Of a stretch of 64,000 nucleotides of DNA, positions 1-8,457 are shown in pieces. Source of the DNA: Gammaproteobacteria bacterium (GTDB lineage Bacteria > Pseudomonadota > Gammaproteobacteria > JAJFKO01); assembly GCA_028284465.1 (NCBI GenBank), contig JANQRR010000012.1, forward strand, positions 1 to 64,000. The letters run 5' to 3'. Position numbers and translations under genes: made by a program. Numbering within the stretch: position 1 is the first letter of the stretch; every line of letters starts with the position of its first letter. The notes beneath the pieces are model-generated. The model had not been told where the DNA came from. It made no database searches and saw nothing but the letters and a program-made list of their open reading frames with translations.

Positions 1-258
1 AAGCATGTTGGGATGCCGTCTTATGAACTTGAAGTAGATATGAAAGATCCGTCCATTCTCGAGCAACTGCACGCGAATACTAAACTGGCTCATGCTATGG
101 AAGTTACTACTGCACCAACGTTATTCATTGGCCCGACTAAAATTATTAATGATCCAAGCGCGCCTAATTTATATCAATATCGCTATGTGGGTAAACCAAA
201 CTATGAAGCTATTCAAAAGCTCATTGATAAGGTGCATCGAGAAACCATGAATGAATAA
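1..258 (+). CDS. Thioredoxin-fold thiol:disulfide interchange protein, C-terminal fragment (DsbC/DsbA-like)
   Basis: The open frame runs in from the left window edge, so only the last 85 residues are present. The segment TTAPTLFIG carries the cis-proline (Ala-Pro-Thr) expected opposite the active site of a thioredoxin fold, followed by a helix (PNYEAIQKLIDKVH) typical of the fold's end. The CxxC active site would lie upstream, outside the window. The stop overlaps the dsbD start (ATG at 251), which suggests one operon handling periplasmic disulfide isomerisation together with its electron supplier DsbD. DsbC, DsbG or a DsbA-like protein cannot be told apart from this piece. Confidence 0.65.
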   Translation, partial: KHVGMPSYELEVDMKDPSILEQLHANTKLAHAMEVTTAPTLFIGPTKIINDPSAPNLYQYRYVGKPNYEAIQKLIDKVHRETMNE

Positions 259-2002
259 ATTTCTATTACTTATAATATTATTACTTGTACCGTTAGTTTC
301 ATTTGCTCAAGAAAAACCGTTACCGGCGAATACTGCTTTTGTGTTAACGGTTAAAACTCAAGGTGACGACACCTTGTTAGCACATTGGCAAATTCATCCT
401 GGCTATTATCTTTATAAACAACAATTTAAATTTGCTTTAGTGGCGCCACAAAATGCTAAGCTTGCACCAGTAACCTTACCTCGTGGCATTCCTAAAGAAG
501 ATGAAATATTTGGCAAGTATCAAGTTTATTTTAATCAACTTACCATTCCACTTAAGCTTACTCAATTTAGTGGCAATAAAGCTGCCGTAATGATCACCTA
601 TCAAGGTTGTTCCGCAGCAGGTTTTTGCTATCCGCCGATCAGTAAAACTATTCACATTAACTTTGGGAGTGGCAAGATCGGCATGGGTGCCACGGCAACG
701 TTATCAGCACAAGATCGCGCTGAACAGATCCTAATAAATAAAAATTTTATTGTAACGCTATTAGCATTTTTTGGTTTCGGTATTTTGTTAGCATTCACGC
801 CGTGTGTGCTGCCAATGGTACCGATCTTATCGGGGATTATTGTCGGTCAAGGCAGTAAAATTCGTACTAAGCGCGCATTTTTATTATCATTAACATACAT
901 ATTAGGTATGGCATTGATGTTTGCTATTGCTGGTGTTATCGCTGCGCTAATTGGTAGTTCGTTACAAGCGGCACTACAAAAACCTTGGGTGATCATTATC
1001 TTCAGCATCTTCTTTGTATTATTAGCATTATCATTATTTGGTTTTTACGAATTAAAACTGCCCGCATCAATTCATGAACGGATCAGTGGTTTTAACCAAC
1101 GTCAACAAGCCGGAACTTATTTTGGCGTTGCTATTATGGGTGCTTTGTCAACTTTAGTAGTATCACCATGCGTTACTGCACCATTGATTGGTGCATTAGG
1201 ATATATCAGTAATACCGGTAACACGGTTTTAGGTGGTAGCGCATTATTCGCTATGGGTTTAGGAATGGGAACACCATTACTTATCTTCGGGACGGTAGGC
1301 GGCAAATTACTACCGAAAGCTGGCAAATGGATGCAAGCGGTTAAAGATTTTTTCGGGATTTTATTACTTGGTTTAGCCATTTGGATGTTAGAACGTATTA
1401 TCCCCGGTCAAGTGATCATGTTTTTATGGGCAGCATTATTAATTGTTTCTGCTGTATATATGGGTGCTTTCGCTACTGCGAATACTGGCTGGCTAAAATT
1501 ATGGAAAGGACTAGGATTATTGTTAGCATTTTATGGCATTTTATTATTGATCGGCGGTGCTATTGGCAATACCGATCCCTTCAGGCCACTTGCCTTAATG
1601 CAACACTTTAGTAGCACGCCGATGCGCGCCCCCAAAGCTAATGGTTTATTTAAATCTGTCAAAACGATCGCCGATGTACAACGCGCAATAACCAATGCTA
1701 AGCTTGCTGGCAAACCAGTAATGTTAGACTTTTATGCCGATTGGTGTATCTCATGTAAAATCATGGAACGCGATACGTTTGCTAATCCTGAAGTGCAAAA
1801 AGCATTAAAAAATTTCGTGTTGCTGCAAGCTGACGTGACTGCAAATGATGTCCAAGACAAAGCACTGATGAAACATTTCAATGTGATCGCACCACCCGCG
1901 ATTTTATTCTTTAATACTGACGGCAAAGAAATTAATTCGGCACGTTTGGTTGGTGAACTCGGCCCAAGCGCATTTCTAAAACACCTCAAAGCATTACCAT
2001 AA
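251..2002 (+). CDS. dsbD: Thiol:disulfide interchange protein DsbD
   Basis: DsbD moves electrons from cytoplasmic thioredoxin across the inner membrane to periplasmic isomerases. All three modules are visible in 583 residues, the usual length. A signal peptide (1-19) is followed by the N-terminal alpha domain with Cys120 and Cys126 in GCSAAGFCYPP. The eight-helix membrane domain (about 165-440) has the paired cysteines Cys185 (TPCVLP) and Cys307 (SPCVTAP). The C-terminal thioredoxin domain has Cys499-Ile-Ser-Cys502 in ADWCISCK. It overlaps the upstream isomerase fragment by 8 bp, a sensible pairing because DsbD reduces DsbC-type proteins. Nothing appears to be missing. Confidence 0.96.
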   Translation: MNKFLLLIILLLVPLVSFAQEKPLPANTAFVLTVKTQGDDTLLAHWQIHPGYYLYKQQFKFALVAPQNAKLAPVTLPRGIPKEDEIFGKYQVYFNQLTIPLKLTQFSGNKAAVMITYQGCSAAGFCYPPISKTIHINFGSGKIGMGATATLSAQDRAEQILINKNFIVTLLAFFGFGILLAFTPCVLPMVPILSGIIVGQGSKIRTKRAFLLSLTYILGMALMFAIAGVIAALIGSSLQAALQKPWVIIIFSIFFVLLALSLFGFYELKLPASIHERISGFNQRQQAGTYFGVAIMGALSTLVVSPCVTAPLIGALGYISNTGNTVLGGSALFAMGLGMGTPLLIFGTVGGKLLPKAGKWMQAVKDFFGILLLGLAIWMLERIIPGQVIMFLWAALLIVSAVYMGAFATANTGWLKLWKGLGLLLAFYGILLLIGGAIGNTDPFRPLALMQHFSSTPMRAPKANGLFKSVKTIADVQRAITNAKLAGKPVMLDFYADWCISCKIMERDTFANPEVQKALKNFVLLQADVTANDVQDKALMKHFNVIAPPAILFFNTDGKEINSARLVGELGPSAFLKHLKALP

Positions 2003-2078
2003 CATCGCCTTCGCTCGCTATTATAAATCGCCGAATGTGCAGCTATCTTCGCCAATCTTGCAAAGATCTACAGATAAG

Positions 2079-2107
2079 TAGACAAGATCCACCTTTTTTG
2101 TCATAAT
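2079..2107 (+). promoter_or_regulatory. Candidate sigma70 promoter for aroQ
   Basis: TAGACA (2079-2084) and CATAAT (2102-2107) are separated by 17 bp and lie 29 bp upstream of the aroQ start. Each hexamer differs from consensus at one position. The match is by eye only. Confidence 0.45.
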
Positions 2108-2135
2108 CGCGATATTTTAGTGAGGGAGTACCACG

Positions 2136-2630
2136 ATGGCAACAATTATGCTCTTAAATGGTCCAAATATGAATTTATTAGGGACTCGCGAACCGGAGAA
2201 GTATCGTAGCAAAACTTTAGCGGATTTGACAACAGAATTAAACGATGTGACAAAAAAATTAGGTCATAAGCTCATTAGTGAGCAAAGTAATTCAGAATCT
2301 GAATTGATCGAGCATATTCATAGTGCGCATAGACACAAAGTTGATGTTATGATTTTCAACCCCGCAGCATATACCCACACTAGCATTGCTTTACGAGATG
2401 CAATCCTTGCTGTTAATTTACCTTTTATTGAAGTACACCTCAGCAATATTTTCCGTCGGGAAGAATACCGTAAGCATTCTTATTTTTCCGACATTGCGCT
2501 GGGTGTGGTGAGTGGTTTTGGCGAATTTAGTTATGTATTAGCATTACAAGCTTGTTCGCAATTTATTGCTCATAAAGAGCAGCAAAAAGCAGCAGCTGCC
2601 GCCGCGGCGTCTGCAAAACAAACTAAATAG
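2136..2630 (+). CDS. aroQ: 3-dehydroquinate dehydratase, type II
   Basis: Converts 3-dehydroquinate to 3-dehydroshikimate in the shikimate pathway. The N-terminus LLNGPNMNLLGTREPEKY is the family signature; Arg18 and Tyr23 match the catalytic arginine and tyrosine of the flexible loop. NPAAYTHTSIALRDAI supplies the substrate-binding Asn, and EVHLSNIFRREEYRKHS carries the conserved His and Arg residues. The 164-residue length exceeds the usual 145-150 because of a C-terminal Ala/Lys/Gln tail (from about residue 147, with a run of seven alanines), probably disordered. AroQ directly before accB-accC is the common gammaproteobacterial order. A GAGGGAG ribosome site precedes the ATG. Confidence 0.96.
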   Translation: MATIMLLNGPNMNLLGTREPEKYRSKTLADLTTELNDVTKKLGHKLISEQSNSESELIEHIHSAHRHKVDVMIFNPAAYTHTSIALRDAILAVNLPFIEVHLSNIFRREEYRKHSYFSDIALGVVSGFGEFSYVLALQACSQFIAHKEQQKAAAAAAASAKQTK

Positions 2631-2650
2631 TAATTTTGTGAGATATCAAC

Positions 2651-3124
2651 ATGGACATACGTAAAATAAAAAAATTGATTGAACTGATCGATGAAACTGG
2701 GGTGAATGAAATTGAAATTCATGAAGGTGAAGAATCGGTACGGATCAGCAAAAATGGCGGGCAAACTGTCGTTGCGCCACAAGTCAATCCATTAGCTTAT
2801 GCCGCACCACACATGTCGGCTACGGCGCCTGCGCCATCCGCTAACGAACAACCACCCGCAGAAAACTCCACGCCTAACGAATTAAAAGGTCACGTGGTTA
2901 AATCACCATTAGTCGGCACAATGTATACTGCGCCTTCGCCTGGCGCTAATACTTTTGTTGAAGTTGGTCAACACGTCGAAGTGGGTGACACTTTATGTAT
3001 TGTTGAAGCAATGAAAATGATGAATCAAATTGACGCGGATAAAGCGGGGGTTATTAAAGCACGCTTAGTTGAAAATGGGCAACCTGTTGAATTCGGCCAA
3101 CCTATATATATTATTGAAGAATAA
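2651..3124 (+). CDS. accB: Biotin carboxyl carrier protein of acetyl-CoA carboxylase
   Basis: Carries the biotin that shuttles CO2 between biotin carboxylase and carboxyltransferase in the first step of fatty-acid synthesis. The C-terminal biotinyl domain (about 80-157) has the motif EAMKMM with the biotinylated lysine at 122. The N-terminal 35 residues form the conserved helical region, joined by a Pro/Ala-rich linker (about 42-75). The length of 157 residues is normal. It sits 20 bp after aroQ and 14 bp before accC, so cotranscription with accC, its catalytic partner, is very likely. Confidence 0.97.
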   Translation: MDIRKIKKLIELIDETGVNEIEIHEGEESVRISKNGGQTVVAPQVNPLAYAAPHMSATAPAPSANEQPPAENSTPNELKGHVVKSPLVGTMYTAPSPGANTFVEVGQHVEVGDTLCIVEAMKMMNQIDADKAGVIKARLVENGQPVEFGQPIYIIEE

Positions 3125-3138
3125 ATTGGATAGAATAC

Positions 3139-4479
3139 ATGTTTCAAAAAATCGTTATTGCCAATCGAGGAGAAATTGCATTACGCATTCTTCGCGCGTG
3201 TAAAGAGTTAGGGATTAAAACTGTTGCGATTCATTCTGATAGTGATCGTGATCTTATGCATGTACGTTTAGCTGATGAATCTGTTTGTATCGGTTCGGCT
3301 AAAGCAAGCGAAAGTTATTTAAATATTCCTGCTATTATTTCTGCAGCCGAAATTACTGACGCTGTTGCCATTCATCCTGGTTATGGTTTTCTCGCTGAAA
3401 ATGACGATTTCGCCGAACGCGTTGAACAAAGCGGCTTTACTTTTATTGGCCCCGATGCCCCAACAATTCGCTTAATGGGCGATAAAATTAGTGCGATCAA
3501 AGCTATGAAAACTGCTGGTGTACCGTGCGTGCCCGGCTCTGATGGTCCACTAACAGATGATCCACAAACTAATCTTGATACTGCTAAACGCATTGGCTAT
3601 CCCGTGTTAATTAAAGCCGCGGGCGGCGGCGGTGGGCGTGGCATGCGTGTTGTTCATAGTGAAGCAGCATTATTAAATGCCATTTCACTAACTAAAGCAG
3701 AAGCTTCCGCCGCATTTAATAATGACACTTTATATATGGAAAAATTCTTGCAAAACCCACGCCACATTGAAATTCAAGTACTCGGTGATGGCAAAGGTTA
3801 TGCAATTCACTTGGGTGAACGTGATTGTTCGTTACAACGTCGCCACCAAAAAATTCTAGAAGAAGCGCCAGCGCCAGGAATCACACCTGAACAACGCAAA
3901 AAAATTGGCGCTGCTTGTGTGCAAGCATGTGAAAATATGAAGTTCAGAGGCGCTGGCACTTTTGAATTTCTGTACGAAGATGGTGAATTCTATTTCATCG
4001 AAATGAATACTCGCATACAAGTTGAACATCCAGTGACTGAAATGATCACTGGTATTGATCTCGTTAAACAACAAATCATGATCGCCGCTGGTGAACCGCT
4101 AACTTTGCAGCAAAGTGATATTAAAATTACCGGTCATGCCATTGAATGTCGGATCAATGCAGAAGATCCAACGTCATTCACCCCCAGCCCCGGATTAATT
4201 GAACTCTATCATCCTGCCGGTGGTAATGGCGTGCGCATGGATTCACATATTTATACTGGTTATACTGTGCCGCCACATTATGACTCATTGATCGGCAAAT
4301 TGATCACTTATGGAAAAGACCGAAAAACTGCGATGGTGCGTATGCGCAATGCCCTCGATGAAATTGTGATTGACGGCATTAAAACCAACATTCCTTTACA
4401 TCAAGCATTATTACGTGATGCAAATTTTATTAATGGTGGCGTTAATATTCACTATTTAGAAAAGAAATTAAAAATTTAA
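3139..4479 (+). CDS. accC: Biotin carboxylase subunit of acetyl-CoA carboxylase
   Basis: ATP-dependent carboxylation of biotin on AccB. The protein starts with [17 protein letters not shown], the family N-terminus. The ATP-grasp glycine-rich loop [12 protein letters not shown] lies at about 159-170, and [14 protein letters not shown] at about 290-303 holds the metal and bicarbonate ligands. Its 446 residues match the E. coli enzyme closely. The TAA stop overlaps the prmA start by one base, so translation of the two is probably coupled. Confidence 0.97.
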   Translation: MFQKIVIANRGEIALRILRACKELGIKTVAIHSDSDRDLMHVRLADESVCIGSAKASESYLNIPAIISAAEITDAVAIHPGYGFLAENDDFAERVEQSGFTFIGPDAPTIRLMGDKISAIKAMKTAGVPCVPGSDGPLTDDPQTNLDTAKRIGYPVLIKAAGGGGGRGMRVVHSEAALLNAISLTKAEASAAFNNDTLYMEKFLQNPRHIEIQVLGDGKGYAIHLGERDCSLQRRHQKILEEAPAPGITPEQRKKIGAACVQACENMKFRGAGTFEFLYEDGEFYFIEMNTRIQVEHPVTEMITGIDLVKQQIMIAAGEPLTLQQSDIKITGHAIECRINAEDPTSFTPSPGLIELYHPAGGNGVRMDSHIYTGYTVPPHYDSLIGKLITYGKDRKTAMVRMRNALDEIVIDGIKTNIPLHQALLRDANFINGGVNIHYLEKKLKI

Positions 4480-5366
4480 TGACTGCTTCTTGGCAACAAT
4501 TAATAATCCAAACTACTGCTACCTACGTTGATGACATTTGTGAATGTTTACAAATGCTCGGGGTTATCGCTGTTACTTTACAAGATGCTGGTGATGAACC
4601 ACTTTTTGAACCCGCGCCAGGAACAACACCTTGTTGGACTCAAACTCAAATCATTGCTTTATTTGCTCCAGATGTTGATCTGAATTACATTATCGCTACG
4701 GTTAAAGATCAATTTGAAATTACTGAACTTAATTTTCAATGTAAAACATTAGTCGAACAAAATTGGCAACAACAATTACAACAAGAATTTACGCCAATGT
4801 GTTTTGGTAAACGATTGTGGATTTATCCAAGCTGGCACACCCCGCCAAATCCAAATACCTGCAATGTTATGCTTGATCCAGGGCTTGCATTTGGTACAGG
4901 TACTCATCCCACAACCGCATTATGTTTAGCATGGCTTGATCGCCATTTACAAGCTAATAATACTGTTATTGATTATGGTTGTGGCTCTGGCGTGCTGGCT
5001 ATTGCTGCTGCTAAATTAGGTGCTAAACATGTATGGGCAACCGATAATGACACCCAAGCACTCCAAGCAACTCAAGATAATGCTACACGTAATCACATTG
5101 ATCCAAGTCAATTTACCATCGTCGAACCAACAAAATTTCCACCTGTAACTTGCGATGTTTTGCTTGCAAACATTCTTGCGAATCCACTTATTGAATTAGC
5201 CACCATGCTTGTTAAATTAGTAAAAAAAAATGGGATTATTATACTTTCAGGTATGTTGAAACATCAGCGTGATGAAGTCATACGCGCTTATCAGCCTTGG
5301 TGTAAACTCATCGCAGAAGATGATAAAGCGCAATGGATTTGCCTGAATTTAATAAAATTATCCTAA
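4479..5366 (+). CDS. prmA: Ribosomal protein L11 methyltransferase
   Basis: SAM-dependent enzyme that methylates ribosomal protein L11. The methyltransferase motif I DYGCGSGVLAIAAAK is at about 165-179, and the PrmA-specific loop GTGTHPTT is at 139-146. LLANILANPLIEL holds the Asn-Ile-Leu motif IV. The length of 295 residues is typical. The start codon shares one base with the accC stop. In E. coli the next genes are dusB and fis; here no dusB lies between prmA and fis. Confidence 0.95.
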   Translation: MTASWQQLIIQTTATYVDDICECLQMLGVIAVTLQDAGDEPLFEPAPGTTPCWTQTQIIALFAPDVDLNYIIATVKDQFEITELNFQCKTLVEQNWQQQLQQEFTPMCFGKRLWIYPSWHTPPNPNTCNVMLDPGLAFGTGTHPTTALCLAWLDRHLQANNTVIDYGCGSGVLAIAAAKLGAKHVWATDNDTQALQATQDNATRNHIDPSQFTIVEPTKFPPVTCDVLLANILANPLIELATMLVKLVKKNGIIILSGMLKHQRDEVIRAYQPWCKLIAEDDKAQWICLNLIKLS

Positions 5367-5402
5367 TTTCGGCATTCAATTTATTTACTGTACATTTTTT
5401 TC

Positions 5403-5431
5403 TTGACTGCGCCGTCTGAGCACATTAAAAT
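5403..5431 (+). promoter_or_regulatory. Strong sigma70 promoter of fis with GC-rich discriminator
   Basis: TTGACT (5403-5408) and TAAAAT (5426-5431) are exactly 17 bp apart. The bases just after the -10 box are GCCGCTG, a GC-rich discriminator of the kind linked to stringent control. The promoter lies about 105 bp upstream of the fis start, leaving a leader of roughly 95 nt. It implies fis is transcribed on its own rather than from a dusB-fis operon. Confidence 0.7.
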
Positions 5432-5535
5432 GCCGCTGATTAGCTAGTTGTTTTAACTTTTGCCCCAGGATGTGGAGCGAATAGTTGAAACAGAAATAAA
5501 ATTATTTTTTAACAACCAAAGAGAGTCTAAACACG

Positions 5536-5817
5536 ATGGAAACGACAGATATTGCAAATCCTGCCCTTCATCCGGCAGGTAGTATTCAGGGTGAGGCGCT
5601 CAGGGATAGTGTTTACAAAGCCCTGGAAAATTACTTCGCGAACTTAGATGGTATTGAACCTTCAAAACTATTTCAGATTTTTCAAACTGAAACAGAAGAA
5701 CCTTTGTTTCGTGCAGTAATGGACTTTACTAAAAACAATCAAAGTCGCGCTGCGCGTATTCTGGGGATCAGCCGCGGAACGTTGCGTAAGAAACTTAAAC
5801 AATACGGTCTGCTATAA
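5536..5817 (+). CDS. fis: DNA-binding protein Fis
   Basis: Nucleoid-associated regulator that bends DNA and activates stable-RNA promoters. The C-terminal helix-turn-helix SRAARILGISRGTLRKKLKQYGLL (about 70-93) is nearly the E. coli sequence, and the dimerisation helices occupy 25-65. At 93 residues it is close to the 98 of E. coli; the N-terminal arm differs. It is preceded by its own promoter (5403-5431) and an AGAGAG ribosome site, and followed by a strong hairpin and tRNA-Gln. Confidence 0.95.
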   Translation: METTDIANPALHPAGSIQGEALRDSVYKALENYFANLDGIEPSKLFQIFQTETEEPLFRAVMDFTKNNQSRAARILGISRGTLRKKLKQYGLL

Positions 5818-5848
5818 ATTATATTTAAGCATACATCGTATAATAATT

Positions 5849-5905
5849 AAGATTCGGCATCATCATGTTAGATGGTGTGCCGAATCTTGTTATTTACATT
5901 TTATA
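5849..5905 (+). terminator. Hairpin terminator after fis
   Basis: AAGATTCGGCA (5849-5859) and TGCCGAATCTT (5878-5888) form a perfect 11-bp stem. A short inner stem CATC/GATG narrows the loop. A T-rich but interrupted tract (TGTTATTTACATTTT) follows. It separates fis from the tRNA gene. Confidence 0.6.
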
Positions 5906-5917
5906 GTTACCACCAAT

Positions 5918-5992
5918 TGGGGTGTCGCCAAGCGGTAAGGCACAGGGTTTTGATCCCTGCATTCCCAGGTTCGAATCCTGGCACCCCAGCCA
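5918..5992 (+). tRNA. tRNA-Gln (anticodon UUG)
   Basis: A 75-nt cloverleaf with encoded CCA. The acceptor stem TGGGGTG pairs with CACCCCA, the D arm contains AGCGGTAAGG, the anticodon stem CAGGG/CCCTG encloses TTTTGAT with anticodon TTG at 5950-5952, and the T arm is CCAGGTTCGAATCCTGG. It closely resembles E. coli glnU/glnW. It stands alone between fis and prs. Confidence 0.96.
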
Positions 5993-6099
5993 CAGTCTTA
6001 TATCAATCTACGCTTGTAATGCTTTGATTGCTTCGCTAATATATTTAAAATAATTAATTCTTATAATAACCATACACATGTTTTTTGAGGAAACCCACT

Positions 6100-7044
6100 G
6101 TGTCGAATATGATGATCTTCAGCGGAAACGCTAATCCCGAACTTGCTAAAAAAATTGCTCATCATCTTGAAGTTCCTGTAGGCAAAGCCAATGTCGGCAC
6201 TTTCAGCGATGGTGAAACTATGGTTGAAATTTTAGAAAATGTGCGTGGTCATGATATTTTCGTGATCCAGCCAACGTGTATTCCAGCCAATGACAATTTA
6301 ATGGAATTACTAACGCTAGCAGACGCATTTCGTCGTGCTTCAGCGAATAAAATTACTGCCGTGGTACCTTATTTTGGATATGCCCGCCAAGATCGTCGCG
6401 TACGATCTGCGCGAGTACCAATCACCGCCAAAATTGTCGCCGATATGTTAGCGTCTGTGGGCTACACTCGATTGTTAACGGTAGATTTACATGCTGATCA
6501 GATCCAAGGCTTTTTCACCATGCCAGTGGATAATGTGTATGCTTCGCCGGTTGTGCTTGAGGATATTCGCAAACAAAATTATCCCAATCCACTCGTTGTG
6601 TCGCCTGATGTAGGTGGGGTAGTGCGTGCACGTGCGATTGCCAAACGCTTAAATGATAGCAACTTGGCAATCATTGACAAACGCCGCCCAGGTCGTAATG
6701 AAAGCCAAGTGATGAATATCATCGGTGATGTTGCAGGCTGTAATTGTATTATTGTCGATGATATGGTTGATACCGGCGGCACATTATGCTCCGCTGCTAA
6801 AGCTCTAAAAGATAATGGTGCGCTAACCGTATCAGCTTATTGTACACACCCGGTACTTTCAGGTAACGCAGTTGAAAAAATTGAGAATTCAACTTTAGAT
6901 GAAATGGTTGTCACTGATACGATTCCATTACGTGAAGATGCACAAAATTCCTCACGCATTCGTCAATTAGGATTAAGTAAAATGTTAGCTGAAGCGATTT
7001 ATCGAATTTGTGAGCAAGAATCAGTTAGCTCAATGTTCGATTAA
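6100..7044 (+). CDS. prs: Ribose-phosphate pyrophosphokinase
   Basis: Makes PRPP from ribose 5-phosphate and ATP for nucleotide, His and Trp synthesis. I chose GTG at 6100: the resulting N-terminus [16 protein letters not shown] aligns with E. coli MPDMKLFAGNATPELA, and TGAGG sits 9 bp upstream. An in-frame TTG at 6085 would overlap that ribosome site. [22 protein letters not shown] is the ATP/flexible-loop segment, [12 protein letters not shown] the metal-binding segment, and [12 protein letters not shown] the PRPP-binding loop. The 314 residues match the family length of 315. Confidence 0.96.
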   Translation: MSNMMIFSGNANPELAKKIAHHLEVPVGKANVGTFSDGETMVEILENVRGHDIFVIQPTCIPANDNLMELLTLADAFRRASANKITAVVPYFGYARQDRRVRSARVPITAKIVADMLASVGYTRLLTVDLHADQIQGFFTMPVDNVYASPVVLEDIRKQNYPNPLVVSPDVGGVVRARAIAKRLNDSNLAIIDKRRPGRNESQVMNIIGDVAGCNCIIVDDMVDTGGTLCSAAKALKDNGALTVSAYCTHPVLSGNAVEKIENSTLDEMVVTDTIPLREDAQNSSRIRQLGLSKMLAEAIYRICEQESVSSMFD

Positions 7045-7159
7045 AACCGGTCTCAAATTAGGTTCTTATCCAAATACTGCGTTGAATTGGCTTCTCCGCT
7101 GCTCGAAGCGAATTCGCCTTGTCTTTGAATAAAAACCCTAACTTGACGACCGGTTTTAA
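7041..7159. repeat. 119-bp imperfect palindromic element (family B), also a likely bidirectional terminator
   Basis: TTAAAACCGGTC (7041-7052) and GACCGGTTTTAA (7148-7159) are exact inverted ends. The arms continue inward: CAAATTAGG-TTCTTATCCAAA pairs with the complement of the TTTGAATAAAAACCCTAACTTG side, and GAATTGGCTTC/GAAGCGAATTC pairs near the centre with one mismatch. A shorter relative lies at 48543-48602, sharing the TTATCCAAATACTG-GTTGAA core. It fills the gap between the convergent genes prs and sixA and overlaps the prs stop codon. It is MITE-like in form but encodes nothing. Confidence 0.75.
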
Positions 7160-7181
7160 CAGATCCTTAACGCTTCATGGA

Positions 7182-7640
7182 TCAAGTTAACAATCCGGGA
7201 TTTACTATCCAATCAAGATACCATTTGCCCGCTTGTTTCTCTAAACAAATAATCGTTGCCGTTTGTACTTTAAGAATTTCATCATTATCATCTTCTATTA
7301 ATAAACAAGACGCTAACCGACTCATAAATGGTAAATGGCCGACTAACATCACACTATCAGGCCACGATTGGATCTTGTGTGCCATGGGTACTACTGGATC
7401 ATTAGGATGCATACCTTCGATAACACCAATGATTTCTGGTTTATGCAATGTCGTTGCTATAATTTCCGCGGTTTGTTGTGCACGACGTTTACCACTATGA
7501 AAAATACGCTGGAGATTTAATTGCTGCTTAGCAAACCAATTTGCAACTGTCGTCACTTGCTGTTCGCCAGTTTGACTAAGCTGTGGATCAGGCGCGGTTT
7601 GCTGATCCGCTTCACCATGTCTTACTAAATATAATGCCAT
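7182..7640 (-). CDS. sixA: Phosphohistidine phosphatase SixA-like
   Basis: Histidine-phosphatase superfamily member; E. coli SixA removes phosphate from histidine phosphocarrier domains. The catalytic motif LVRHGEAD is at residues 5-12, with His8 as nucleophile. SGKRRAQQTAEII gives the second arginine and VGHLPFM the second histidine. The ATG at 7640 is preceded by AGAGG at 7 bp; a TTG one codon earlier is less well spaced. The 152-residue length fits SixA (161). It is convergent with prs across the family B palindrome. Confidence 0.87.
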   Translation of the reverse strand: MALYLVRHGEADQQTAPDPQLSQTGEQQVTTVANWFAKQQLNLQRIFHSGKRRAQQTAEIIATTLHKPEIIGVIEGMHPNDPVVPMAHKIQSWPDSVMLVGHLPFMSRLASCLLIEDDNDEILKVQTATIICLEKQAGKWYLDWIVNPGLLT

Positions 7641-7809
7641 CAACTAACCTCTGAAATGAGAATCGCAAGGGACTTATTGTAACTTTGATAGAGAGTAATT
7701 ACGATTGAAAAACAACTTTTCCAAAAATTAGCACGAGGTTAGCTTGGAATGAATTTTGATGAACTATAAAAGATGATTAAATTCGCTACGTTATTTGAGG
7801 TAAACACCG

Positions 7810-7860
7810 ATGAACAAACATAAACATAATAAAAATCAGATAGTTAACAGTATCCACTAG
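7810..7860 (+). CDS. Possible 16-residue micro-ORF
   Basis: ATG at 7810 follows GAGG at 9 bp and reads MNKHKHNKNQIVNSIH before a TAG. It lies in the 330-bp gap between sixA and the 7970 gene. Apart from a plausible ribosome site there is no support for translation; it may be chance or the remnant of a longer gene. The rest of this gap holds only the promoter noted at 7914-7942. Confidence 0.15.
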   Translation: MNKHKHNKNQIVNSIH

Positions 7861-7913
7861 CGATTGTTGCAAATAAAAAACATTATGTTTGCTAACATTG
7901 TTATTGTTTCTTG

Positions 7914-7942
7914 CTGACAGATTTTACCCAATCCGCTATAAT
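7914..7942 (+). promoter_or_regulatory. Strong sigma70 promoter for the 7970 gene
   Basis: CTGACA (7914-7919), 17 bp, then a perfect TATAAT (7937-7942). The start codon at 7970 is preceded by a full AGGAGG (7956-7961). Both elements are near consensus, so this unrecognised gene is probably well expressed. Confidence 0.75.
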
Positions 7943-7969
7943 GGACTTAGTTTTTAGGAGGATTCAATC

Positions 7970-8449
7970 ATGCCTAGTCGTAAAGAAAAAGAAGCCCTAG
8001 CTCTACAAAGAGCAAAAGCATTAGCCAATGATGACGCTAGAATTGCAAAGATAGCTCAGCAAGAAGAATCTATTGTCACTGCCGAACAAATTGGCGTAAT
8101 GGATAAAGCTACAACCGGCACTGAACGAACTTACGTTCAAGGTAACCCTAATGGTAACCAGTTTGCGGTACCAAGCTATGTTGCTAATATGGGTGGACCT
8201 AATTTAGCAGGTAAAGCTGGATTTGGTGGTGACACAGGTAAAAATCCTGCCGGCTCTTTAATTGGTGATCCTCTTGCTTCTCAAGATACCGTAGATGCTC
8301 GGCTTATTCAATATGGTTCAACGATTGAATTGAAGCAACGGATAGAAGAAAATGCAGTGAACCCAAATCCTAATATTCCACAAACAAATCCAAACTCTAC
8401 TGCACCAAATCCATTGCAAACTACGCTGAAGCCGCCACAACCACAGTAA
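7970..8449 (+). CDS. Unrecognised Gly/Asn/Pro-rich protein
   Basis: I do not recognise this 159-residue protein. The first 45 residues are charged and probably helical (MPSRKEKEALALQRAKALA). The middle is rich in Gly and Asn (GNPNGNQFAVPSYVANMGGPNLAGKAGFGGDTG). The last 35 are a Pro/Asn/Gln tail with repeated PN/NPN units, probably disordered. There is no signal peptide, membrane segment or cysteine. A near-consensus promoter and a full AGGAGG ribosome site argue that the gene is real and well expressed. It ends 8 bp from the convergent ftsX. A small secreted or structural protein is possible, but nothing shows it. Confidence 0.7.
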   Translation: MPSRKEKEALALQRAKALANDDARIAKIAQQEESIVTAEQIGVMDKATTGTERTYVQGNPNGNQFAVPSYVANMGGPNLAGKAGFGGDTGKNPAGSLIGDPLASQDTVDARLIQYGSTIELKQRIEENAVNPNPNIPQTNPNSTAPNPLQTTLKPPQPQ

Positions 8450-8457
8450 ATAAAACT

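Noticed and set aside
2570..2630. Alanine run at the aroQ end as a sign of frameshift
   Set aside because: The catalytic domain is complete and the tail is a plausible disordered extension ending in a normal stop before accB.
7177..7500. 107-codon ORF antisense to sixA
   Set aside because: Shadow of the SixA frame, whose catalytic motifs are clear on the minus strand.
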